Source: Halalkalicoccus tibetensis (GTDB taxonomy: Archaea; Halobacteriota; Halobacteria; Halobacteriales; Halalkalicoccaceae). Taken from it: a stretch of DNA of 64,000 bases. Positions 1 through 8,760 of the stretch are shown here, piece by piece; the first letter of the stretch is position 1, and the number at the start of each line of letters is the position of its first letter. The stretch is taken from assembly GCF_037996645.1 (NCBI RefSeq), contig NZ_JBBMXV010000004.1:211684-275683 (forward strand), written 5' to 3'. A model generated the notes under the pieces. That model had not been told where the DNA came from. It saw nothing but the letters and a program-made list of their open reading frames with translations, and did not search any database. Made by a program: the position numbers and the translations under genes.

Positions 1-1125
1 CAGCAGGTGGGTCGGATCGAGCGTGTCGTTTCGATACACCTTCTCGACCGAGAAGTAGCGCTGGGGCGGTTCGAGCTCGCCGACCGCCTCGCCGGAGAGG
101 TAGCGCATCGACAGCGAGGTGGTGTGGCCCCGCAGGTCCATCCCGCGGGCGACCTCCTCGGTCCACGGCGAGTGATACCCGTCGCCGTCCGCGCCGACGC
201 CTTCCAAGTGGGCCGAGCGCACGCGTTCGAGGAGCTCCTCGGGGAGTTCGTCGGCCTCGTCGGGCCGCTCGAGGGCGAACTGGTCCCAGTGCGTTCTCGC
301 GGGGTGGTCCTGGGGCATGAACAGCGCGTCGTTGATCCAGAACTCCGAGTCGACGTGCGGGCCGTCCATCTCCTCGAAGCCCATCCCGACCAGGACGTCC
401 TTTACGCGGTCCGCGGTCTGGCGGAGGACGTGCTTCTTCCCGCCGACTACTTCGGCGGCGTCTGCCTCGACGTTGTACTCGGCGAACTCCACCTCCTCCC
501 ACTCGCCGGTCGTGAGCAGTTCGGGGGTGAGCTGGCCCACCGTCTCGCTCTCCTCGATCCCCTCCATCAGCGCGGTGACGCCCGCGTCCGTCAGCGTCAC
601 CGAGCGGACCGTCGACTCGCGGCGGGAGACGAGGTCGCGCCGATCGAGGGTCGACAGCACCAACTCGTCGGTCACGGGCTCGCCGGCGTCGATCAGCGCC
701 AACGCGTCGGCCTCCTCGTCCTCCTCGCGATCGGTCGCCGAGAGCTCGCCCGAGTCGATCTCGCCGTATCCCTTCCGGGCGTAGTTCGACAGCGCGATGT
801 CGACCTCGCCGCCTTCGAGGCCCGATCGACCGATGACCTCGCCCATCGGGACGGGTTCCTCGTCGGCGTCGAGCTCGAGGGCGGCCTCGTGGAGCCGTCG
901 CTCGGGCAGTCCCATCTCGGCGTACTGCTCGCCCTCCTCGGTCAGCGAGACGCCTTCGATCGCCTCCTCGGAGACCTCGAGCAGCCCCTCCTCCTCGAGC
1001 GCGAAGACCGCGCCGGTGACGGTTTCCGGTTTTTCGCCGAGCTCCTCGGCGAGCTGTGCAATCGTGCGCTCCTCGGTGGCGCTTGCCGCCTCGAGGACCG
1101 CCGCTTGTGTCGATGGCAGTCGCAT
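1..1125 (-). CDS. pheS: Phenylalanine--tRNA ligase alpha subunit, C-terminus cut by window edge
   Basis: Charges tRNA-Phe with phenylalanine as the catalytic alpha subunit of the alpha2-beta2 enzyme in the cytoplasm. The 375 codons visible start at the ATG complementary to 1123-1125 and run off the left edge. The first ~80 residues look like the winged-helix tRNA-binding region of archaeal PheS. Then comes a linker, then the catalytic core with GPHVDSEFWINDALFMPQDH and a downstream motif 2 region (RNDTLDPTH) at the edge. thrS lies 71 bases upstream on the same strand, so the two synthetase genes may be cotranscribed. pheT is expected just outside the window on the left, which is inference. 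Identity is secure because the core motifs are unmistakable. Confidence 0.93.
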   Translation of the reverse strand, partial: MRLPSTQAAVLEAASATEERTIAQLAEELGEKPETVTGAVFALEEEGLLEVSEEAIEGVSLTEEGEQYAEMGLPERRLHEAALELDADEEPVPMGEVIGRSGLEGGEVDIALSNYARKGYGEIDSGELSATDREEDEEADALALIDAGEPVTDELVLSTLDRRDLVSRRESTVRSVTLTDAGVTALMEGIEESETVGQLTPELLTTGEWEEVEFAEYNVEADAAEVVGGKKHVLRQTADRVKDVLVGMGFEEMDGPHVDSEFWINDALFMPQDHPARTHWDQFALERPDEADELPEELLERVRSAHLEGVGADGDGYHSPWTEEVARGMDLRGHTTSLSMRYLSGEAVGELEPPQRYFSVEKVYRNDTLDPTHLL

Positions 1126-1196
1126 TCGTTGTGTGAGTGGTCGCAAAGCAGTCGTTTAGCGGTTCCGGACTCCGCGGGCTCGTCGAGCGGACGCGG

Positions 1197-3143
1197 CTAT
1201 TCGAGGAAGTCCGGCTCGGTGCGCTTCTGGCCGACCTCGCTGCCGAGGTGGTCGCGGAACTCGACCGGCGAGACGTCGTCGCGCTCGCGCTCGAAGCGAT
1301 CCCGGACCGAGACCGTGCCGGCCTCCTCCTCGTTGCCCCCGACGATCAGCATGTATGGAACGCGGTCGTCGTGCGCTGTTTGAATCTTCTTGCCGATGGT
1401 CCACGATCGGTCCTCGATCCCCACGCGGAACTCCGAGAGTTCGTCCTTGACCTCCTCGGCGTACGCGACGTTGTCGTCGCTGATCGGCAGGATCCGCACC
1501 TGCTCGGGCGCGAGCCACGTCGGGAAGTTCCCGTTGAAGTGCTCGATCATCACGCCCATGAACCGCTCGAAGCTTCCTAACAGAGCCCGGTGGACCATCA
1601 CGGGGCGGTGTTCCTCGTTGTCCTCGCCCGTGTAGGTGAGATCGAGGCGCTCGGGGATGTTGAAGTCGAGCTGGACGGTGCCGATCGTCCACTCCCGTCC
1701 GAGGGTGTCCCGGGCGTCGAGGCCGATCTTCGGGCCGTAGAAGGCCGCCTCGCCCTCCTCGACGTCGTAGTCGAGGCCCTCGTTCTCGAGGGACTCCCGC
1801 AGGGCCTCGGTGGCCTCCGACCAGACCTCGTCGCTTCCCACTGCCGTCTCGCCCTTCGTCTCGAGCTTGTAGATGACCTCGAGGTCGAACTCGGTGTAGA
1901 TCTCCTCGATAACGCGCAGCGTCTCGGTGATCTCGCGCTCGATCTGGTCGGGGCGGATGAAGGCGTGGCCGTCGTCCTGGGTCATGCCCCGGACCCTGAG
2001 CAGCCCCGAGAGCTCGCCCGACTGCTCGTTGCGATAGACGTTGCCGAACTCCGAGAACCGCACGGGCAGATCCCGATAGGAGCGGATCTGCTGGTCGAAG
2101 ATGTAGGCGTGGTTCGCACAGTTCATCGGCTTCAGGCCGTACTCGGTGCCCTCGCCCTCCGACGTCCCGGGGCTCTCCTGCTCCCAGGCGAACATCTCGC
2201 CCTGCTCGGTGAACGTCTCGTAGTGGCCCGTCGGTTTCCAGAGCTCGGCCTTGTTGAGCTCGGGCGTCCTGACTTCTTCGTAGCCCAGCTCGTCGTTCTG
2301 CTCGCGGATGTACTCCTCCAGTTCCCGGCGGATCGTCATCCCGTTGGGGTGGTAGTGGGGACAGCCCGGCGCGTGGTCGGGCACCGAGAAGAGGTCCATC
2401 TCGCGGCCGATCTTGCGGTGGTCGCGCTCCTTGGCCTGCTCGCGGCGCTCGAGGAACTCCTCGAGTTCCGACTCGCTGGGGAACGCCGTGCCGTACACAC
2501 GAGTCAGCATCTCGTTGTCCTCGGTGCCGCGCCAGTAGGCCCCCGAGATCTCGAGCAGGGCGAACCCGCCGATCTCGCCGGTCGACTCGACGTGCGGGCC
2601 CCGACAGAGGTCGCGGAACTCCGCCTGCTCGTAGAAGCTCACGGGGTCCTCGCCGACGACCTCCTCCTCCAGGATATCGCGCTTGAACGGGTTGTCCTCG
2701 TAGTACTCGAAGGCCTCCTCGCGACTCATCTCGACGCGCTCGATCGGGACGTCGGCCTCGATGATCTCCTCGGCCTCGGCACTGATCTCTTCGAGGTCGG
2801 CCTCGTCGAGATCGACGCCGGTAACGTCGTAGTAGAAGCCGTCGTCGGTCCACGGACCGATGGTGAGCTTCGCGTCGGGATGGAGGCGCTGGAGGGCCTG
2901 GGCGAAGACGTGGGCTGCCGTGTGGCGCAGCGCGTCGACGTACTCGTCGCTGCCGTCGGTGACGATCTCGATCTCGACGTCCCCCTCGATCGGGTGTTCC
3001 TTGGCGACGAACTCGCCGTCGACGACGCCGGCGACGGTGTCGCGCCCGAGACCGGGGCCGATCTCGTAGGCGACGTCCTCGACCGTCGAACCGGCCTCGA
3101 CGGCGAGCTCGGAGCCGTCGGGGAGGGTTACGGTGACGCTCAT
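1197..3143 (-). CDS. thrS: Threonine--tRNA ligase
   Basis: Charges tRNA-Thr with threonine in the cytoplasm. The protein is 648 residues, the usual length for a full bacterial-type ThrRS. Domains in order are an N-terminal TGS domain (about 1-62), then a bacterial-type editing domain with H74xxxH78 and C180/H184 (CRGPHV), then the class II core with the motif 2 area ([11 protein letters not shown]), and an anticodon-binding domain near the C-terminus. A reading frame extends 44 codons upstream of 3143. I chose the ATG at 3143 because TGS domains begin exactly with this [10 protein letters not shown]-type strand and the upstream residues are arginine/glycine-rich junk. Having the bacterial-type editing domain rather than the archaeal D-aminoacyl-tRNA deacylase-like domain is known for haloarchaea. 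Confidence 0.95.
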   Translation of the reverse strand: MSVTVTLPDGSELAVEAGSTVEDVAYEIGPGLGRDTVAGVVDGEFVAKEHPIEGDVEIEIVTDGSDEYVDALRHTAAHVFAQALQRLHPDAKLTIGPWTDDGFYYDVTGVDLDEADLEEISAEAEEIIEADVPIERVEMSREEAFEYYEDNPFKRDILEEEVVGEDPVSFYEQAEFRDLCRGPHVESTGEIGGFALLEISGAYWRGTEDNEMLTRVYGTAFPSESELEEFLERREQAKERDHRKIGREMDLFSVPDHAPGCPHYHPNGMTIRRELEEYIREQNDELGYEEVRTPELNKAELWKPTGHYETFTEQGEMFAWEQESPGTSEGEGTEYGLKPMNCANHAYIFDQQIRSYRDLPVRFSEFGNVYRNEQSGELSGLLRVRGMTQDDGHAFIRPDQIEREITETLRVIEEIYTEFDLEVIYKLETKGETAVGSDEVWSEATEALRESLENEGLDYDVEEGEAAFYGPKIGLDARDTLGREWTIGTVQLDFNIPERLDLTYTGEDNEEHRPVMVHRALLGSFERFMGVMIEHFNGNFPTWLAPEQVRILPISDDNVAYAEEVKDELSEFRVGIEDRSWTIGKKIQTAHDDRVPYMLIVGGNEEEAGTVSVRDRFERERDDVSPVEFRDHLGSEVGQKRTEPDFLE

Positions 3144-3278
3144 ACCTACCCTGAACCGGGGCGGCGTAAATAAGCGTTCATCCGACCCGTAGACGGCACC
3201 GCTGTCCCCTCCTCCGGCCCCACGGCGTCCGTTCGCGGCGATCCGTGACGCAAGCGAGGCCATGGGCGACGACACGGA

Positions 3279-3286
3279 TTATATAC
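3279..3286 (+). promoter_or_regulatory. Probable TATA box for the acidic lipoprotein gene
   Basis: The octamer TTATATAC lies about 45 bases upstream of the ATG at 3329 in otherwise GC-rich DNA. A transcript starting about 25 bases downstream would carry a short 5' leader of about 20 bases. This is a sequence-only prediction. Confidence 0.5.
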
Positions 3287-3328
3287 GCACACCGAAAGAC
3301 TAATTCCATATCTATTAGAGTAATAATT

Positions 3329-4324
3329 ATGGTACGATCGAAGCGCCATGCGGTACTGACCGTTCTCGTCTGTCTGACTGTTCTTCTGGCCGGTTGTTCG
3401 GGCTGGGGAACCGACGGGCCGGTGGACGAGGAGGCCGAGTCGAACGGGAGCGATGACCTCGAGGAAGCCGACGCCGAGGCCGACGACGACGGAACGGCCG
3501 ACGGATCGGACGATGTCGGAGCCGACGGGGCTGACGACGCCGACACCGACGACGGCGAACTACCGGAGTCCGGAACCGATGACGAGGATAGCGACGTGAC
3601 GGACGACGAGACGGACGCCCCCGAGGGCGATTCCGACGGGGAGACCGGTGCTGACGACGGCGATGATGCCAGCGTCGACGACGGTGACGCGGAGGAGGGC
3701 GACGAGGCTGATGAGGGCGAGGGTGATGGAACAGACGGCGATGAGGCTGACGACGCCGATGGAGGCGACGCCGACGAGAACGACGGCTCCACGCTCACCG
3801 TCGAGACCGCCGACGTCGTCACCGACGAGCCGGTCGACGCCGACGTGATCTCGCTCGCGCAGGACGGCGAGACGGTCGACGAGGCGAGCGGCGAATCGGC
3901 GACCTTCGAGGGCCTCGCGGACGGCGAGTACGACCTCGAGCTCCACGACAGCTTCGGCGACTGGGCCTACGGCGACACGATCACGATCGACGGCGAGGAC
4001 GCGACGCACGTCGCCGAGATCGACCAAGGCCACACCTACTGGCCCGGCGTCGAAGTGACGATCGTCGACGGCGACGGCGAGCCCGTCGAGGGCGAGATGG
4101 TGACAATCGACGGCGAGGAGTTCGTGACCGGGCCTGACGGCACCGTCGAGGAGGAGATCGAGTCGAGCTACACCGACGAACGGGAGTTCGTCGTCGAGTA
4201 CGGCGAGCAAAGCGAGACCGTCGAGACCGATTGGGAGACCTGGGACGGGGAACCCGAGACCGTGACGTTCGAGACCGAGGACGGTGACGCGGACGGCGAC
4301 GCCGCATTGGCGATCGCGGCGTAG
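3329..4324 (+). CDS. Acidic secreted lipoprotein with a C-terminal beta-sandwich-like region
   Basis: Probably an extracellular lipid-anchored protein of unknown job. The start at 3329 (331 residues) gives a classic short signal: basic MVRSKRH, hydrophobic core, then lipobox LLAGC with the lipidated cysteine at residue 23. An earlier ATG at 3245 would bury this signal, so I rejected it. Residues ~27-150 are a low-complexity Asp/Glu/Gly linker. Residues ~150-325 look like two Ig/carboxypeptidase-regulatory-like beta modules (TFEGLADGEYDLELHD, then VEVTIVDGDGEPVEGEMVTI). The architecture of lipobox, acidic spacer and beta module is common for haloarchaeal surface proteins. It is divergent from thrS. 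No enzymatic motif is visible. Confidence 0.8.
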   Translation: MVRSKRHAVLTVLVCLTVLLAGCSGWGTDGPVDEEAESNGSDDLEEADAEADDDGTADGSDDVGADGADDADTDDGELPESGTDDEDSDVTDDETDAPEGDSDGETGADDGDDASVDDGDAEEGDEADEGEGDGTDGDEADDADGGDADENDGSTLTVETADVVTDEPVDADVISLAQDGETVDEASGESATFEGLADGEYDLELHDSFGDWAYGDTITIDGEDATHVAEIDQGHTYWPGVEVTIVDGDGEPVEGEMVTIDGEEFVTGPDGTVEEEIESSYTDEREFVVEYGEQSETVETDWETWDGEPETVTFETEDGDADGDAALAIAA

Positions 4325-4450
4325 ACCGCGGCGTTCGGATATCCCTTTTCGCTGGCCATTCGGCGGCTGGAAGCCTCACGACGGAGACCGGCCGAGGCGT
4401 GAGAATACCCCTCACAGAGGGATTCTTCCGAGCCTGGGCGAGGCAAAAAG

Positions 4451-4458
4451 CCTATAAC
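4451..4458 (+). promoter_or_regulatory. Probable TATA box for tatA
   Basis: CCTATAAC is centred about 29 bases upstream of the tatA ATG at 4484, and an A-rich tract precedes it. This spacing predicts a leaderless or nearly leaderless tatA mRNA, the commonest haloarchaeal arrangement. Confidence 0.55.
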
Positions 4459-4483
4459 TCAGACGGGGTTACCGACTACTAGG

Positions 4484-4828
4484 ATGACAGTACAATTTGC
4501 CCCGTTGTTCGGGCCGATCCCTGGCGGGATCGAACTGGCAGTGATCGTGCTCATCGCGATCCTGCTTTTCGGTGCGAACAAGATCCCGAAGCTCGCCCGT
4601 TCGACCGGGCAGGCGATGGGTGAGTTCCAGAAAGGCCGCGAGGAGATCGACCAGGAGCTCAAGGAGATGCGCGACGGCGCGACCCAGACCGAGGACGAGC
4701 CCGAACCCGAGATCGGCGAGGACGAGGAGCCCGAGATCGGCGCCGACGAACCCACCGCCGAGATGGAGTCCGACACCGGGGCCGACCTCGAGACCGAGAC
4801 GAGCACCGAGACCGACGAGAACCGATAA
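4484..4828 (+). CDS. tatA: Sec-independent protein translocase TatA
   Basis: Pore-forming TatA/E-type subunit of the twin-arginine translocase, which exports folded proteins and carries most secretion in haloarchaea. The protein is 114 residues. One transmembrane helix spans about 15-31 and is preceded by the short extracytoplasmic segment. A hinge, FGANKIPKLARSTG, matches the TatA FGxxKLPxL consensus. An amphipathic helix follows (about 37-60), then a highly acidic C-terminal tail. The gene appears monocistronic: a T5 tract follows within about 10 bases of the stop and the tRNA-Arg gene begins at 4861. Several Tat-lipoprotein substrates (halocyanin, DctP) are encoded in this same window. Confidence 0.93.
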   Translation: MTVQFAPLFGPIPGGIELAVIVLIAILLFGANKIPKLARSTGQAMGEFQKGREEIDQELKEMRDGATQTEDEPEPEIGEDEEPEIGADEPTAEMESDTGADLETETSTETDENR

Positions 4829-4860
4829 CAGTTTTTCCCTCCCCACGCCACGTCCGAACG

Positions 4861-4933
4861 GGGCGTGTGGCCTAGCGGATAGGGCGGAAGGTTCCTAACC
4901 TTCAGACCGCGGGTTCGAATCCCGTCACGCCCG
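4861..4933 (+). tRNA. tRNA-Arg (anticodon CCT)
   Basis: A 73-base cloverleaf can be folded by eye. The acceptor is GGGCGTG/CACGCCC and the D-arm GCC...GGGC. The anticodon stem GAAGG/CCTTC encloses loop TTCCTAA (anticodon CCT, reading AGG). The T-arm is GCGGG/CCCGT with TTCGAAT, and the discriminator base is G. There is no intron. Its 3' end is the reference copy for the direct repeats that bound the AT-rich insert downstream. Confidence 0.95.
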
Positions 4934-4957
4934 CTCACTTCGTTCGCGGGCGTTCCT

Positions 4958-4987
4958 GACTGCCGCTCGCGTTCGCTCGCGGCAGTC
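4958..4987 (+). repeat. Perfect 9-bp inverted repeat after tRNA-Arg
   Basis: GACTGCCGC at 4958-4966 is exactly complementary to GCGGCAGTC at 4979-4987, with a 12-base GC-rich loop. It lies between the tRNA 3' end and the first repeat copy. It may be a terminator-like hairpin or part of a recombination site; the sequence does not decide. Confidence 0.6.
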
Positions 4988-5002
4988 CCGCCACGCCCGC
5001 TC
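4987..5002 (+). repeat. Imperfect copy of the tRNA-Arg 3' end (inner repeat)
   Basis: CCCGCCACGCCCGCTC repeats bases 4921-4936 of the tRNA-Arg 3' region with a single T-to-C change. The same 11-base core CCCGCCACGCC recurs at 6074-6084. Base composition switches from GC-rich to AT-rich immediately after this copy and back again immediately around the distal one. Confidence 0.6.
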
Positions 5003-5053
5003 GTAATAAAGTTAGAGCAACTACTCACAATTAACGAAGTGTCTTCGCACGCA

Positions 5054-5839
5054 TCAGTTTTCGCCGAAAAGATACCTATTTTGCTTTCTTTCTAGTATAG
5101 CAGCTAAGTGTATTCCATCAAAATATATATCTTCAAACTCAGTCATCACATAATCCTCAAACCACTCGTAAAGTGACTCCATTGAGGTATAATAATCTAC
5201 AATCAATTGTTCTAACGGTAACCCACCGTCTCTTGAGTTCTCATTGATGATGCACTTCGAAGAAGAGCTCCATTTATCGCTCTGTAGCAACTTTTCAGTC
5301 TTCACGCCGATTTCTCGCTCCATAGTGATTGTTCCATCACGCATCTCCCCTTGCTCGTTTCCGGATAGCGCAGAGGGGAAGTCATGCACGAATACTGTAC
5401 GTAGGTCTTTGAAGAACGGGCCGAGTGTAAGGAGGTTGTTCAGTTGCTTCGTCTTCTTATCATGCGCTTTTCTCAACTCAATCTCCGGACGCAACTCTTC
5501 TAACCTTGGGATAACATGGTCGAGAAGATGCTCTTCGCGGTTTTTAGATGAGACAACGAAATTACTGAGATGCCGTAGAATATCCATGGCGGAATCATCG
5601 AGTTTGTTGCTGCCAATCAAATATTCTGATGAGGTGTAGTTTCTGACCTCCGTAATGAGGGCGTTATAATTCTCGTCAACGATGTAGTTTGATCGATTTA
5701 GTGTACGCAGGTGGTCAAGTACCTCGCTCCATTCATGGTTGTTGAGTTCTTTCTTGAGAGTGACGAATTCTCGGTATTCTTCATCAGTAAGCTTCTCTTT
5801 TCGTTGTTCTATTTGGTGTAACGTGAGAATATTTGGCAT
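5054..5839 (-). CDS. Unrecognised 261-residue protein of the AT-rich island (possible HEPN-like)
   Basis: I do not recognise the family. The predicted protein is mostly alpha-helical and charged, with no signal peptide or membrane segment. Unlike its neighbours it is rich in Lys, Asn and Ile and uses AT-ending codons, which points to recent transfer. Around residues 140-155 there is KDLRTVFVHDF, which contains R-x4-H, the spacing of the active-site motif of HEPN-domain ribonucleases. That is suggestive only, since the motif is short. The gene is alone between the putative att repeats. A defence or toxin role would fit the location but is inference. Confidence 0.65.
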   Translation of the reverse strand: MPNILTLHQIEQRKEKLTDEEYREFVTLKKELNNHEWSEVLDHLRTLNRSNYIVDENYNALITEVRNYTSSEYLIGSNKLDDSAMDILRHLSNFVVSSKNREEHLLDHVIPRLEELRPEIELRKAHDKKTKQLNNLLTLGPFFKDLRTVFVHDFPSALSGNEQGEMRDGTITMEREIGVKTEKLLQSDKWSSSSKCIINENSRDGGLPLEQLIVDYYTSMESLYEWFEDYVMTEFEDIYFDGIHLAAILERKQNRYLFGEN

Positions 5840-6124
5840 TGTATTATGGATAGAATTAGATCGTATTGAAATTTCTCCATTGATTCATATCAGCCGAAAT
5901 GTATGTAGTGAAAATTTACATGTAGTATTATGATTGATGATGCGACGGTAGCCCTCATAACTGCTGTTCTGGGTAACTGTATTTTCCGGAAGCTGTCTTC
6001 TTCGTGATATGCAACACCGATGCAATCCTTCTGTGTCCTAAAAACCTCATTTACAGTAGAGCGCGATGAACGCCCCGCCACGCCGATGAAAAACGAAACC
6101 GCGAGAAACGGTTGCCGCTCGGCT
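5840..6124. other. AT-rich stretch with no supported gene
   Basis: The first 235 bases continue the AT-rich insert upstream of the 5054-5839 gene and must hold its promoter. A TATA-like tract lies around 5860-5930 on the - strand. After 6084 composition returns to GC-rich. I see no convincing ORF. Confidence 0.5.
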
Positions 6125-6262
6125 CTACTTCCCGAGGATCTGTGAGACGAGCGTTCGGAACCGCAGCGGGTGCTCCGCCGTCGTTTTCCCGTTGTACCCG
6201 TCCATCGCCGCGCCCGCGTTCTCGATGTGCTGCGTCTGCCGTGTGTGCTGTGTTCGACTCAT
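6125..6262 (-). CDS. Small conserved-looking 45-residue protein
   Basis: A 45-residue basic protein starts at the ATG complementary to 6260-6262 and ends in SQILGK. Support is moderate: GC-rich codon use like true genes of the window, a purine-rich GGGAGG about 17 bases upstream, and a TATA-like AAATAGTTAAG further upstream on the - strand. The middle (AAMDGYNGKTTAEHP) resembles short haloarchaeal proteins of unknown function that I have seen, but I cannot name a family. It shares its upstream region with the divergent pilus operon. It may be an ordinary uncharacterised microprotein or a chance ORF. Confidence 0.45.
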   Translation of the reverse strand: MSRTQHTRQTQHIENAGAAMDGYNGKTTAEHPLRFRTLVSQILGK

Positions 6263-6414
6263 AGTTACTCGTCCTATACTACCTCCCTTAGAGACTTAAC
6301 TATTTTTAGAGATAACAATCATCCAAAAACGCCGACCCGTCCGTTGTGGTCTCTATCTACTGGTATGGTACCGCACGCCGACCGTAGGGAACGACGACAC
6401 GGTCGAAAAACTTT

Positions 6415-6426
6415 TTTACATATATG
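6415..6426 (+). promoter_or_regulatory. Probable TATA region for the pilus operon
   Basis: A T-rich/TATA tract (TTTTACATATATG) is centred about 24 bases before the ATG at 6442, again predicting a leaderless or short-leader mRNA for the pilB-pilC operon. Confidence 0.45.
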
Positions 6427-6441
6427 TTTTCTATATGTTCA

Positions 6442-8760
6442 ATGTCAACTGACGATGCCGACGGGAGCGCCGAGGGTCCCGTTTCACCGAGGGGGCTTGT
6501 GGGCGCGGAGACGGACGTCGGCGATCGTCCGGAGGGTATCGAGGCGTCGATCGCCGCGGGCGCCGCTGACGCCGCGTTGCTCGCCGACTATCTCGACCCC
6601 GACGAGCTCGTCGTCAAGGACTGCTACGCGTGGGAGCACGTCAAGCGCAAGTACCACTACGCGGACGACGGCTCCGTTCCTATGGGCTCCAATGGCGAGC
6701 TGATCCCGTTCGACCCCGCGGCACTGCTGGGGTTCGATCCCGAGCGAACCGGGGACCGCCTCCGTGAAGGGGCCGCCGCAGCCGACGCGCTCGCCGATCT
6801 CGTCGACGAGCGGACAGTCGACGTGAACCTGGGGATCGACGAGGACGCCTTCTTCGCGCCGGGGGGCGAGCCCGCCCTCACGACGCGCTACGACCTCGAG
6901 AAGGCGGTGCCGATGGCGAAGAAACGCCAGTTCAAGGAGGTCGAGCGCTACTGGGTGAACGAGCCCTACGCGTTCGTGATCGTCTTTCACTCCCGGACGG
7001 AGAACGAGACCAAGTACTACGCGATCGAACCGCATCTCGACCCGATCGAAACCGAGCTCGCCGAGTTCCTCACCGGGAAGCTCAGGACCGCGATCAAGTA
7101 CACCGACGACGCCGGCGTCGGAAGCGAGGCCGAACGCAGGGCGGTGATCGAACGCGAGACGCGCCGGCTGCTCGATCGCTACGACCTGATCGAGCGCCAC
7201 GACGCCGGGCTGATCGGTCGAGTGCGGTCGCTCCTCGGGCGGGGCGAGGGGACCGAGCCCGTCCCCGCGACCGGGGTCCGCCCGGAGCCGGTCGTCCTCG
7301 CCGAGGACCCCGAGACGGTGACCGAAGCCCAGATCACGAAGCTGCTCTACTACCTCAAGCGCGACTTCATCGGCTACGAGCGGATCGACCCGATCAAACA
7401 CGACATCAACGTCGAGGACATCAGCTGTGACGGCTACGACTCGCCCGTCTTCGTCTACCACACCGACTACGAGCAGATCATCACCAACGTCCGCCACGGC
7501 CGCGAGCGCCTCGACGACTTCGTCGTGAAGCTCGCCCAGCGCTCGGGCAAGGGGATCTCCAAACGTCGCCCGCAGGTCGACGCCACGCTGCCCGACGGCT
7601 CGCGCGCCCAGCTCACGCTCGGCCGCGAGGTGAGCGATCACGGCACCAACTACACGATCCGGCAGTTCAAGGACGTCCCGTTCACGCCGATCGACCTGAT
7701 CAACTGGCACACCTTCTCGCTCGAACAGATGGCCTTCCTCTGGCTCGCCATCGAGAACCACAAGAGCGTGCTGTTCGCGGGCGGCACCGCCAGCGGGAAG
7801 ACCACCGCCCTGAACGCCGTCTCGCTGTTCATCCCCTCGAACGCGAAGATCGTCTCGATCGAGGACACCCGCGAGGTCGAGCTGCCCCAGCGAAACTGGA
7901 TCGCCTCCGTCACGAGGCCCTCCTTCGCCGAGGACGGCGGGGGCGACGTCGACGAGTTCGACCTGCTCGAGGCCGCGCTGCGCCAGCGGCCCGACTACAT
8001 CGTGATGGGCGAGATCCGCGGCGAGGAGGGGCGCACGCTGTTTCAGGTCATGTCGACCGGCCACACCACCTACACCACCTTCCACGCCGACTCGGTGGGC
8101 GAGGTGCTGAAACGGTTCACGACCGACCCGATCAACGTCTCGAAGACGATGTTCACGGCGCTCGACCTCGTCGCGGTCCAGACCTCGACCCGGGTCCGGG
8201 GGAGGAAGGTCCGCCGGAACAAGTCGCTCACCGAGATCAACCACTACGACCCGGAGCACGACGAGATCAACGTCAGGGACGTCTACCGGTGGCGCTCCGA
8301 GTCCGACGCGTTCCTCGAGGTCGGCGACTCGAACACCCTCGAGGAGATCCGCTTCGACCGCGGCTGGAGCCACGAGGAGCTGCGCGAACAGCTGTTCGTC
8401 CGCCGGGTCGTCCTGGCCTACCTCATCGACGAGGGACTCGACGAGTACCGCCAGGTCGCCGCGACCCTCCAGGCGTTCATCAACGATCCCGAGACGATCC
8501 TCGAGCTGATCGCGAACGACGAGCTGGCGGCGGGTCTCGAGGACCTCCGCTCGATGGAGAGCGTCCTGATCGACGTCGATCCCGAGACCGAGGCGCTGGT
8601 CCCCCGGCCCGAGCCCGACGAGGCGACCGCCGAGCTCGCTAAGGAGGTCCTCGAGCGGGCCGACGACCGGCTGTTCGCGGACCACCGCGGGACGGCGCGG
8701 TCGCTCGGGGACGCGCTCGCGGCCGAGTCGGGGCGGGGCGACGAGGGGCCCGCCCCGTGA
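6442..8760 (+). CDS. pilB: Type IV pilus assembly ATPase (PilB/GspE/FlaI family)
   Basis: Cytoplasmic motor ATPase that powers assembly of type IV pilus-like fibres. The protein is 772 residues from the ATG at 6442; a further ATG at 6424 gives six extra residues that lie within the TATA tract. There is a long N-terminal region, then the secretion-ATPase core. Walker A is GGTASGKTT (about 446-455). The Asp box/Walker B region DYIVMGEIRGEE lies near 515-527, and a His box (STGHTTYTTFHADS) follows. The ~130-residue extension after the core is typical of haloarchaeal PilB3-type proteins. It overlaps pilC by the GTGA junction, so the two are translationally coupled. The whole locus supports adhesion-pilus biogenesis. 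Confidence 0.92.
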   Translation: MSTDDADGSAEGPVSPRGLVGAETDVGDRPEGIEASIAAGAADAALLADYLDPDELVVKDCYAWEHVKRKYHYADDGSVPMGSNGELIPFDPAALLGFDPERTGDRLREGAAAADALADLVDERTVDVNLGIDEDAFFAPGGEPALTTRYDLEKAVPMAKKRQFKEVERYWVNEPYAFVIVFHSRTENETKYYAIEPHLDPIETELAEFLTGKLRTAIKYTDDAGVGSEAERRAVIERETRRLLDRYDLIERHDAGLIGRVRSLLGRGEGTEPVPATGVRPEPVVLAEDPETVTEAQITKLLYYLKRDFIGYERIDPIKHDINVEDISCDGYDSPVFVYHTDYEQIITNVRHGRERLDDFVVKLAQRSGKGISKRRPQVDATLPDGSRAQLTLGREVSDHGTNYTIRQFKDVPFTPIDLINWHTFSLEQMAFLWLAIENHKSVLFAGGTASGKTTALNAVSLFIPSNAKIVSIEDTREVELPQRNWIASVTRPSFAEDGGGDVDEFDLLEAALRQRPDYIVMGEIRGEEGRTLFQVMSTGHTTYTTFHADSVGEVLKRFTTDPINVSKTMFTALDLVAVQTSTRVRGRKVRRNKSLTEINHYDPEHDEINVRDVYRWRSESDAFLEVGDSNTLEEIRFDRGWSHEELREQLFVRRVVLAYLIDEGLDEYRQVAATLQAFINDPETILELIANDELAAGLEDLRSMESVLIDVDPETEALVPRPEPDEATAELAKEVLERADDRLFADHRGTARSLGDALAAESGRGDEGPAP

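Larger units (their letters stand above)
4987..6084. mobile_element. Putative tRNA-Arg-linked AT-rich mini-island
   Basis: About 1.1 kb of clearly AT-rich DNA sits directly 3' of tRNA-Arg(CCT), bounded by CCCGCCACGCC at 4987-4997 and again at 6074-6084. This is the classic geometry of an element inserted at a tRNA 3' end: intact tRNA, element, displaced copy of the 3' end. It carries one recognisable gene (5054-5839) and no integrase, so it is either a satellite element mobilised in trans or a decayed remnant. The repeats are short and GC-rich, so chance cannot be excluded. Confidence 0.4.

Noticed and set aside
7-3173. Long + strand open frames opposite pheS and thrS
   Set aside because: They are mirror images of the GC-rich coding strand: Arg, Val, Leu and Gly-rich with no domain or promoter, while the - strand contains full synthetase motifs.
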